A stretch of DNA of 64,000 nt from Clostridium sp. AF37-5 (GTDB taxonomy: Bacteria > Bacillota > Clostridia > Lachnospirales > Lachnospiraceae): NCBI RefSeq assembly GCF_003477605.1, contig NZ_QUDR01000015.1:20416-84415 (forward strand). The letters are read 5' to 3'. Position 1 is the stretch's first letter, and each line of letters begins with the position of its first letter. A program made the position numbers and the translations under genes. The notes beneath the pieces were generated by a model. The model had not been told where the DNA came from, made no database searches, and saw only the letters and a program-made list of their open reading frames with translations. This document shows, one piece after another, positions 42,440 through 48,718 of this stretch.

Positions 42440-44767
42440 TCAAACTTTATTCCAAATTCCGGCCACCAAAACGCTCATGTCGTCAGACGCCTCTTTTGTA
42501 CTGTGTGCCAGTGTGTTCATCAAAATCTGGTTTGCCATGTCATTCGCATTTTTGCAGTAAAGCCTGTCAATGAGTGTCGCCATCTCCTCCTGACTGTCGC
42601 TCTCTATATTTCTCTCATAAAAACTGTCAAGCACGCCGTCCGAAACCATAATAACCATATCGCCTTCCTGCAATTGTACGACGGCAACATCCGGCTCCGC
42701 CTGCAAATCCACACCGACCGGAAGCGCACTGGAAGCAATCATCTCCACTCCGCCTTCCCGCTTTACAAAAGTAGTTGCCGCTCCATTTTTCATAATTTCA
42801 CAAATGCCGGTATGAAGGTTAATCGCCGCCATATCAAGTGTTGCAAATGATTTTCCCTCATAATTTGCAACAAACAGCGTATTCAAAAGCCTGAGTGCCG
42901 ATTTTTTTTCAAACCCCGCCTCCATCAGATATTCCAGTGCCTCAATTAGATTGCTGCTGTCGCGGTCCGCCATTTCACCACTTCCCATGCCGTCCGTTAA
43001 AACCATGAGAAGCTCACCGGTTCCCGAAAGTTCCAAAAACGAATAATTGTCACCAGACACACTCTCACCGCTTTTGGCAACTCTGGCAAGCCCCGTAAGC
43101 GCCTTATATACTGTGTCCTGTCTGAAAAACATCGTATCCGTTGTGGAAGAAAGCACATTTCTTGTCTCTCTTGCCGGACACATCATAATGCCTGTCGCAC
43201 GGTACAGCGCCTGAGCAACATCGGTCTTTGTCAAACAATGATTGCCATGGCAGGCACCGGTAAACATTACTTCCAGATATCCGCCCCTTTTTTTCACCGA
43301 TAAACGTGCTACCTTGATACCCTCTTTTTTTAATTCTTCTAAAATTCTTCGTTTTCGCTCTTTGGGAAGTTCCTCTGTCTCGCCCAAATTGATGGTAAAC
43401 GATTTTAACGCCACTGCAATTTCTTTCATCTGCTCTGCCATCACGCGGCGGTTTTCTGACATCCGGTTATGCCAACCAAGTCTCACATTTTCCCCGGCAA
43501 TCCTCTCCTCGACCTGATGCACATACTCATCTAGATGCATACAGCGTCTTTGAAAATCCGGACTAATCTGTGACATCGTTACACTTCCGTCCTGCCCCAC
43601 CTGCCACAAAATCTGTCGCAGACTTTCATTGGTCTCCTCATAATGGCGGTTCCAGCAATATTTACAATTGATACATTCGTTGCACGTATCACGAGATAAC
43701 TGTGCAAAAATATCCTCTAGCCGCTCTTCCGACAACCCTTTTTCTTCCATCTCATTTTCAAAACTCTTGGACAGCCGGCGAAAGGCATCTGAAAAGTCTT
43801 CCAGCTGATGGTTGGCAAGTGCGCGTACATCCTCTTTGGCAAAAGAATCCTCTTCCCGTTCGGGTATGTCTTCTTCCACGCAGTGAATGACCCGCCTTGG
43901 AATGGCAAAGAACAAAATAACCGCCGACAGCATTGCCCGCAGTTCAATAATGCCATACAAGTCCTTTAATGAATACACAGCAAGCAGCACACCGACAAGA
44001 AGATACAGCCCGCCACTTACAAAACGTCCCATTTTACGCAGCGTCCCCGCACACACACCGAGCAGACAGCATATGCCGACAACCACCATATTTTCCCCGG
44101 TAAGTGCCAGTAAAATTCCTCCCGCCGCCCCGGCAATGGCGCCGGTCGATGCCCCATACCGGTATCCCATAAACAAAATCATGAAATACGAAAGTGTTCC
44201 GGAAATGGAAAAAATCATATCCGCCTGCCTCGGCAGCCCATACAGCGCTGTCACCGCAAGGATAAGAAGGCTAATCAATTCCTCATTGTTAAATAATTGA
44301 TTCCACTCTTCATACAAAATAAAATGCACACCCCATTGATACACATTGGCAAGCGCAAATACCATGACACTCTCAAGGATACTGAGCCAGAATACTTCCC
44401 ATGTATTTACGGCAAGAATACTGTTCAAAATACCTGCCGCCATATTTAAACCGCCTGTAAGAAGTGCTAAATACACCGCCTGTCCGGTATGGCTTGTCCA
44501 CTTTTCCTGTATTTTTTCGAGTGACAGAACAAGCAGAAAGAGCGTGAGATACTTAATAAGCGAAAGTCCTTCTGTGCTGCTAAACATGCCTGCCAAAACA
44601 AAAAGAGCCAAAAGTTTCCTGCCCTTTCGCTCCGCTGCCACCGCAGCAAACAATGCCACACCAAAAGGATTAATTCCATACAGCCACACGCGCCCGGTCA
44701 AAAATCCTGCCACTAACAACAACAAATATCGCTTGTCAAAACATATTTTTTGTTTCTTGTCTTTCAA
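42440..44767 (-). CDS. spoIIE: stage II sporulation protein E (serine phosphatase)
   Basis: 775 aa in the known order: about ten N-terminal membrane helices (to about residue 300), a central oligomerisation region with a cysteine group (DTCNECINCKYCWNRHYEE), and a C-terminal PP2C phosphatase with LMVLTDGMGSGEMADRDSS and GDMVIMVSDGVLDSF metal-site aspartates. It dephosphorylates SpoIIAA in the forespore and so activates sigma F, and takes part in polar septation. The start is TTG with GGGGG 8 nt upstream. The promoter carries a Spo0A box. Confidence 0.96.
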   Translation of the reverse strand: MKDKKQKICFDKRYLLLLVAGFLTGRVWLYGINPFGVALFAAVAAERKGRKLLALFVLAGMFSSTEGLSLIKYLTLFLLVLSLEKIQEKWTSHTGQAVYLALLTGGLNMAAGILNSILAVNTWEVFWLSILESVMVFALANVYQWGVHFILYEEWNQLFNNEELISLLILAVTALYGLPRQADMIFSISGTLSYFMILFMGYRYGASTGAIAGAAGGILLALTGENMVVVGICCLLGVCAGTLRKMGRFVSGGLYLLVGVLLAVYSLKDLYGIIELRAMLSAVILFFAIPRRVIHCVEEDIPEREEDSFAKEDVRALANHQLEDFSDAFRRLSKSFENEMEEKGLSEERLEDIFAQLSRDTCNECINCKYCWNRHYEETNESLRQILWQVGQDGSVTMSQISPDFQRRCMHLDEYVHQVEERIAGENVRLGWHNRMSENRRVMAEQMKEIAVALKSFTINLGETEELPKERKRRILEELKKEGIKVARLSVKKRGGYLEVMFTGACHGNHCLTKTDVAQALYRATGIMMCPARETRNVLSSTTDTMFFRQDTVYKALTGLARVAKSGESVSGDNYSFLELSGTGELLMVLTDGMGSGEMADRDSSNLIEALEYLMEAGFEKKSALRLLNTLFVANYEGKSFATLDMAAINLHTGICEIMKNGAATTFVKREGGVEMIASSALPVGVDLQAEPDVAVVQLQEGDMVIMVSDGVLDSFYERNIESDSQEEMATLIDRLYCKNANDMANQILMNTLAHSTKEASDDMSVLVAGIWNKV

Positions 44768-44802
44768 AATCCGTGCCCCCTTGTCTTTCTCTAAACACTC
44801 TC

Positions 44803-44869
44803 AGTATAAAGAGAGCATACAGAGAAAAATGTCAAAATCGGAAGGGCATTTTCAAGAAATTTTCGACAA
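44803..44869 (-). promoter_or_regulatory. Spo0A-controlled sigma-A promoter of spoIIE
   Basis: Minus strand: TTGTCGAA (44862-44869, a perfect Spo0A box), TTGACA (44830-44835), a 21-bp spacer, TATACT (44803-44808). The abnormal 21-bp spacing matches the known spoIIE and spoIIG promoters of B. subtilis, which need phosphorylated Spo0A. A weaker box-like TTCTTGAA lies between the box and the -35. Confidence 0.85.
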
Positions 44870-44898
44870 AAAAAGACCACCGCCTAAGCAATGGTCTT
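44868..44898 (-). terminator. Rho-independent terminator of divIC
   Basis: AAGACCA/TGGTCTT stem with a 12-nt loop followed by a T-run on the minus strand, just after the divIC stop. The T-run touches the Spo0A box of spoIIE, so the two signals are packed together. Confidence 0.8.
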
Positions 44899-44903
44899 CG
44901 TTC

Positions 44904-45191
44904 TTATTCTGCCTTAAACACAATTTCATTATCATATACCAGTCCAAATTTTTCACGCGCTACATCTTCCACATACTGGTCTGTTTTACGATACTCTTTT
45001 TGTTCTTTAATCTGTTCCTGTTCTTTTTTCAAACTCTTTTTCTTATCTTTTAAGTTCTGCTGCTCTGTCGCAAGTTTCTGACAGTTTGCACGCAGTGAAT
45101 AACCATGAACCGCTAATGTGCCAACAAACAAGGCTGCCACCAGCATAACCAGATAAATCCCGGTGCGGTTTCTTCTTTTTCTTCTTCTCAC
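44904..45191 (-). CDS. divIC: septum formation initiator, DivIC/FtsB family
   Basis: 95 aa: a very basic cytoplasmic N-terminus (MRRRKRRNRTG), one membrane helix (IYLVMLVAALFVGTLAVHG) and an extracytoplasmic coiled coil (LATEQQNLKDKKKSLKKEQE) ending in the typical VEDVAREKFGLVYDNEIVF. It works with DivIB and FtsL in the divisome. The start is GTG. It lies between yabQ and spoIIE as in other endospore formers. Confidence 0.92.
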   Translation of the reverse strand: MRRRKRRNRTGIYLVMLVAALFVGTLAVHGYSLRANCQKLATEQQNLKDKKKSLKKEQEQIKEQKEYRKTDQYVEDVAREKFGLVYDNEIVFKAE

Positions 45192-45271
45192 GGCTCCATC
45201 CCCTCGACATTATTCTACAATTGTATTTTCTATACTTGTAGTACTAACAAATCCATTATAGACGCTGACTT

Positions 45272-45646
45272 TCACGATTTCAAGTGTTTTTTCTGTATTC
45301 CTTTTATTTTTTTAAAAATCCAAACATATGGTCGAAAAATAAGTCTAAAAAATTCATAAATTACTCTTTGTACATGCGTTTTTACCAAGGTTCGGTATAA
45401 AAAAACACCCAAAGTCAAAGCAATTACAAAAAAACTGCGGAGCAAACCGTGATTGAGCGTAAAAATCATGGGGAATACAAAGAAAGCTGCCAATAACCAG
45501 AACAGCCAGTCTTCAATCAGAATCCACACTCTGCCATGTTTCACTTTCATGCGGAACGCTCGTATAAAATCATACAAAAACATTAAGAAAACACCCTCCA
45601 CAAAGGAGGCGGCAACATACATAAGCTGCCCCTGTATCATTTCCAT
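45272..45646 (-). CDS. yabQ: spore cortex biosynthesis protein YabQ
   Basis: 124 aa, four predicted membrane helices (about 5-25, 42-62, 64-84, 95-112) with the DFIRAFR motif after the first and a basic C-terminus (KKIKGIQKKHLKS). Length and position directly after yabP fit YabQ, which is needed for cortex synthesis in the mother cell. Its start overlaps the yabP stop by one base. Confidence 0.88.
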   Translation of the reverse strand: MEMIQGQLMYVAASFVEGVFLMFLYDFIRAFRMKVKHGRVWILIEDWLFWLLAAFFVFPMIFTLNHGLLRSFFVIALTLGVFLYRTLVKTHVQRVIYEFFRLIFRPYVWIFKKIKGIQKKHLKS

Positions 45647-45933
45647 CAGCCAAACAAACGGCTAAGAACACCCCCTGCCGTCTTTTCCTTTCTCGACTCA
45701 TGATAGATAATCTCACAAATCCTTCCTTCCAATTCCACCTCGCCCTTTTCGAGTGTAAGACGCTTTACATGCAAATCCTCACCCGCAAAGCGCACAGCAC
45801 CTTCTACGGTCTCAAGTTCAATTTCTTTATTGTCAAAAGAAACCACTTCCGTAATTCCGGTCAAATCCACGTGGTTACGATTCTGCATCTCCAATTTATG
45901 TGCCGTCACCGGCCGGGAAGATTCCTGCAACAT
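45646..45933 (-). CDS. yabP: sporulation protein YabP
   Basis: 95 aa beta-rich protein: RNHVDLTGITEVVSFDNKEI, ELETVEGAVRFAGEDLHVKR, LEKGEVELEGRICEIIYHE, the signature of YabP/YqfC proteins. Coupled to yabQ. The only ribosome site (AGGGGG, 8 nt before the ATG) lies inside the 3' arm of a hairpin. Confidence 0.92.
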   Translation of the reverse strand: MLQESSRPVTAHKLEMQNRNHVDLTGITEVVSFDNKEIELETVEGAVRFAGEDLHVKRLTLEKGEVELEGRICEIIYHESRKEKTAGGVLSRLFG

Positions 45934-45936
45934 AAT

Positions 45937-45990
45937 AAAAGCCCCCTGGCATCATATCTATCTCACTATATGCTGTCACAGGGGGTTTTA
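45937..45990 (-). terminator. hairpin between rqcP and yabP (terminator or translation switch)
   Basis: On the minus strand AAACCCCCTG and CAGGGGGCTT pair across a loop of about 30 nt and are followed by TTTATT. It starts 1-2 nt after the rqcP stop codon. Its 3' arm contains the yabP ribosome site, so it could both limit read-through and hide that site. Confidence 0.6.
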
Positions 45991-46230
45991 TTACACGTAT
46001 CGGTAAAGTTCTTTGGCTTCATCCTTTTTGTATGTTTCGTTTATGCTCAATACTTCTACTTTTGTATTCCGGTTTCCGAACTGAATCTCGATGATGTCAC
46101 CGGGCTTAACATTTAAAGATGCTTTTGCCACCTTATCATTCACTAAAATTCGTCCGGCGTCGCACGCCTCATTCGCCACCGTACGGCGTTTAATCAGGCG
46201 GGATACCTTTAAGTACTTATCCAGTCTCAT
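45991..46230 (-). CDS. rqcP: S4-domain ribosome quality-control factor RqcP (YabO/Hsp15-like)
   Basis: 79 aa almost entirely made of an S4 RNA-binding fold: MRLDKYLKVSRLIKRRTVAN, EACDAGRILVNDKVAKASLN, VKPGDIIEIQFG. In B. subtilis RqcP supports alanine tailing of stalled nascent chains by RqcH on the 50S subunit. I chose the ATG with AAGGGAG upstream over a longer frame. Gene order hup-rqcP-yabP-yabQ is standard. Confidence 0.93.
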   Translation of the reverse strand: MRLDKYLKVSRLIKRRTVANEACDAGRILVNDKVAKASLNVKPGDIIEIQFGNRNTKVEVLSINETYKKDEAKELYRYV

Positions 46231-46301
46231 AAAAAATCTCCCTTCTTCTGTCAAGTCCTGCCTCACACGGTTTCATCCGTCATTAGGCAAAGCATAACAA
46301 A

Positions 46302-46334
46302 GAGCACTCTGCTATATGCGATAGCAAAGTGCTC
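46302..46334 (-). terminator. Rho-independent terminator of hup
   Basis: GAGCACT and AGTGCTC pair, continued after a small internal loop by GCTAT/ATAGC, with TTTG following on the minus strand. Confidence 0.7.
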
Positions 46335-46361
46335 CAAAAATCCATAATAACAATCGCAAGA

Positions 46362-46637
46362 TTATGCGTTCACAGCGTCCTTCAAACCTCTGCCGGCTTT
46401 GAATTTAGGAGCTTTAGAAGCAGGAATGCTCATCGGCTGTTTTGTCAATGGGTTGATACCTTCTCTTGCTGCTCTCTCAGCAACTTCGAAAGAACCGAAA
46501 CCAACCAACTGTACTTTTTCACCTTTTTTCAATTCATCTGTAACAACATCTACGAATGCTTTCAATGCACTCTCAGCGTCTTTCTTAGACAATTCTGCTT
46601 TCTCAGCCATAGCTGCTACTAATTCAGTCTTATTCAT
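46362..46637 (-). CDS. hup: HU-family nucleoid DNA-binding protein
   Basis: 91 aa; MNKTELVAAMAEKAELSKKD, the GFGSFEVAERAAREGINPLT beta-arm region with the conserved proline (GINPLTKQPMSIPAS), and a C-terminal FKAGRGLKDAVN helix. A homodimeric DNA-bending protein. GAGGAGG lies upstream and a strong sigma-A promoter precedes it. Own terminator downstream. Confidence 0.97.
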   Translation of the reverse strand: MNKTELVAAMAEKAELSKKDAESALKAFVDVVTDELKKGEKVQLVGFGSFEVAERAAREGINPLTKQPMSIPASKAPKFKAGRGLKDAVNA

Positions 46638-46692
46638 GGATTATATCCTCCTCAATAAATTATTTGCTAGATTTGTACAACCTATACATCTA

Positions 46693-46721
46693 TATATAAC
46701 CTTTTTGGTAGTAATTGTCAA
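46693..46721 (-). promoter_or_regulatory. sigma-A promoter of hup
   Basis: TTGACA (46716-46721), 17 bp, TATATA (46693-46698) on the minus strand, about 55 bp upstream of the ATG. Confidence 0.75.
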
Positions 46722-46756
46722 GGTTTTTCTGCGTTATCACCTTAAAATTTTGCCTA

Positions 46757-47302
46757 TCAGGGTTCCATCTGCCGTCCTAAAAAGTTTGCCCCGCAAATCG
46801 CCATTTTTTGCTCAAAGTCGCCAAATATGCGTTCTGTGTCGCGAGACAGTAAAAGCACCATTCCGATAGCGTCACCTTCTGCTAAAATCGTTGCCGCTGC
46901 TTCGGAAAATACTTCTGTCTCGTCCTCTGTTACCTGGCTAAAGTCCGGTTCGGCATCCGTTGCCAGAATCGTCCGTCTGTCCTCAATTGCTTCCAACAAT
47001 TCACGGTGAATGGATTTTCCGGCATAGTCCTTTTTTCCCGGTCCTGCCACCGCCACAATCCGGTCTCTGTCTGTCACACACACGGTGCATTTCGCCACCT
47101 GCGCAACCGCCTCCACATATTCTTTGGCAAATGCGGCAAGTTCTCCTATGGGTGAATACTTCTTTAATACAATGCCTCCTTCGCGGTTTGTAAATATTTC
47201 AAGCGGTTCACCCTCGCGAATTCTAAGTGTTCTCCGGATTTCTTTTGGCACGACCACACGTCCTAAATCATCGATTCTTCGTACAATTCCTGTTGCCTTC
47301 AT
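46757..47302 (-). CDS. spoVT: stage V sporulation protein T
   Basis: 181 aa. An AbrB-type swapped-hairpin DNA-binding domain (GIVRRIDDLGRVVVPKEIRR, TLRIREGEPLEIF) is followed by a GAF domain. It is a forespore regulator that tunes sigma G genes. A sigma-G-like promoter sits upstream, in keeping with its control in B. subtilis. Confidence 0.95.
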   Translation of the reverse strand: MKATGIVRRIDDLGRVVVPKEIRRTLRIREGEPLEIFTNREGGIVLKKYSPIGELAAFAKEYVEAVAQVAKCTVCVTDRDRIVAVAGPGKKDYAGKSIHRELLEAIEDRRTILATDAEPDFSQVTEDETEVFSEAAATILAEGDAIGMVLLLSRDTERIFGDFEQKMAICGANFLGRQMEP

Positions 47303-47355
47303 AAAAAATTTTCCTCCTGTTTTCTACATGCTTTTCCATATTTATACTGTATGGG

Positions 47356-47384
47356 TAGTATGTGGAAAACAGAGGAAATTATGC
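47356..47384 (-). promoter_or_regulatory. sigma-G-like promoter of spoVT
   Basis: Minus strand: GCATA (47380-47384), 17 bp, CATACTA (47356-47362). This fits the sigma G pattern (GNATR, 17-18 bp, CATNNTA) and lies about 55 bp upstream of the start codon. Confidence 0.6.
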
Positions 47385-47395
47385 ATTTTTTGAGA

Positions 47396-48088
47396 TCAAT
47401 CGTCCACATCGAGTTCCTTTCGGATACTCTGCATACGTAAATCCAATGCGGCACTCACTTCCGCGCATTGCCTTAACTCATTGCGCAGCGTCTCGTTATT
47501 CTGTCCTTTTTTATAATAAATACGGTGTTCTAAACTTGCCCAGAAATCCATGGCAATTGTACGGAACTGTACTTCCGCTTTCATCATTCGTTTTTCGTTA
47601 TGCAAAAAGATAGGAATTTCCACAATCAAATGAAGGCTCCTATACCCGTTTGGTTTTGGGTTTTTGATGTAATCCTTTTTCTCAATCAAACGAATATCAT
47701 CCTGAGCCAAAAAACATTCACTAATCTCATAAATATCTTCCGGAAATGCACAGATAACGCGCACTCCGGCTATATCATGCAATTTTTGTTCAATCATTTC
47801 CGCAGAAAACGGAATCTTTTTGCGGTGAAGTTTTTCAATGATACTCTCCGGCGATTTGAGTCTTGTTTTTATCGTCTCAATCGGGTTTCTGTCATAGCGG
47901 AGACTAAATTCGGTATTGAGCACTTTAAATTTGGTCTCTACTTCCATAATGGCACACCGATAGTACGCCATCAATGTCTGAAACGCCTCGCCTTCTTCTA
48001 AAATCTGCTCAACCTGCTCATTCTGCATTAAGTTCTGCAGAAAAGCCTCGTCGAGCATCGCACCTTTTTTCTTTTCGTCTTTTTCCAT
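47396..48088 (-). CDS. small alarmone synthetase, RelQ/YjbM-like GTP pyrophosphokinase
   Basis: 230 aa. The synthetase core is complete: IETIKTRLKSPESIIEKLHR, LHDIAGVRVICAFPEDIYEI, PKPNGYRSLHLIVEIP and AEVQFRTIAMDFWASLEHRI. No HD hydrolase domain and no C-terminal regulatory domains are present, as in RelQ-type SAS proteins that make (p)ppGpp under envelope or starvation stress. The ribosome site is weak, so an internal ATG (MLDEAFL) ten residues later is possible. It follows the AbiEi-like gene by 5 bp. Confidence 0.9.
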   Translation of the reverse strand: MEKDEKKKGAMLDEAFLQNLMQNEQVEQILEEGEAFQTLMAYYRCAIMEVETKFKVLNTEFSLRYDRNPIETIKTRLKSPESIIEKLHRKKIPFSAEMIEQKLHDIAGVRVICAFPEDIYEISECFLAQDDIRLIEKKDYIKNPKPNGYRSLHLIVEIPIFLHNEKRMMKAEVQFRTIAMDFWASLEHRIYYKKGQNNETLRNELRQCAEVSAALDLRMQSIRKELDVDD

Positions 48089-48093
48089 CTACA

Positions 48094-48705
48094 TCACTCA
48101 TCCGTTCCGAGGTATTCGCGGACAATTTTGCCATAACGCATCTGATCCGCATACTGTAAAAGATGGTTTACTCTCTTTTTACTGCTCTTTTTGTAGTTTT
48201 CAACTACAAGTTCTACGGTTTCTTTTCCGATTTCTTTCTCCAGACGAATGCAGTCACATACACTGCGGTCTACATCGTAAATGCGGATATTTCCGCCACC
48301 TGTTTTGACATTCAAAACATCATTTTCAAATGTTGTAACAGAGAAATAGTGACGGGATACCGGAAAGTTTAACTTCATATTTCCGCGGTCGGTACGAGCT
48401 GTTGCCACATACAAAGCTTCCGGCTCTTCCTTAATCAGTCCGTGATAATAGCATGCGCTCAAGGAGCAGATAACTGCCTTTTTGTTTGTCATACAGGCTT
48501 CTAACATTTTGTAATGTTTTGGTTTTTTTCTGCCACTCATTAAGTTCCAGTAATTACCGTGAGACACTTTTTCAATCTTGCCTTCCTGCAGCATCGTACG
48601 AATCTGAATCGTCGTAATTTTGTTGTTAAGCAATGTACGTGTCGGCAGATAACCATTTCCCTCCTCAAATAATTCACACACTTTATCATACGTTTTTTTC
48701 AGCAT
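48094..48705 (-). CDS. AbiEi-like antitoxin-family DNA-binding protein without partner
   Basis: 203 aa. The N-terminal winged-helix region (YLPTRTLLNNKITTIQIRTM, GKIEKVSHGNYWNL) and the following ICSLSACYYHGLIKEEPEAL block are those of AbiEi-type antitoxins of type IV abortive-infection modules. AbiEi normally precedes the nucleotidyltransferase toxin AbiEii; here the downstream gene is a (p)ppGpp synthetase instead, which also transfers nucleotide groups but belongs to another family. AAGGAGG lies 7 nt before the ATG, which fixes the start. In this core context it may be a domesticated regulator. Confidence 0.75.
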   Translation of the reverse strand: MLKKTYDKVCELFEEGNGYLPTRTLLNNKITTIQIRTMLQEGKIEKVSHGNYWNLMSGRKKPKHYKMLEACMTNKKAVICSLSACYYHGLIKEEPEALYVATARTDRGNMKLNFPVSRHYFSVTTFENDVLNVKTGGGNIRIYDVDRSVCDCIRLEKEIGKETVELVVENYKKSSKKRVNHLLQYADQMRYGKIVREYLGTDE

Positions 48706-48718
48706 GTTCTTGTCCTCC

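Noticed and set aside
42396..42443. TTG start extending tilS by 16 codons
   Set aside because: It would overlap the spoIIE stop and has no ribosome site, while the GTG at 42395 has GGAGG at good spacing.
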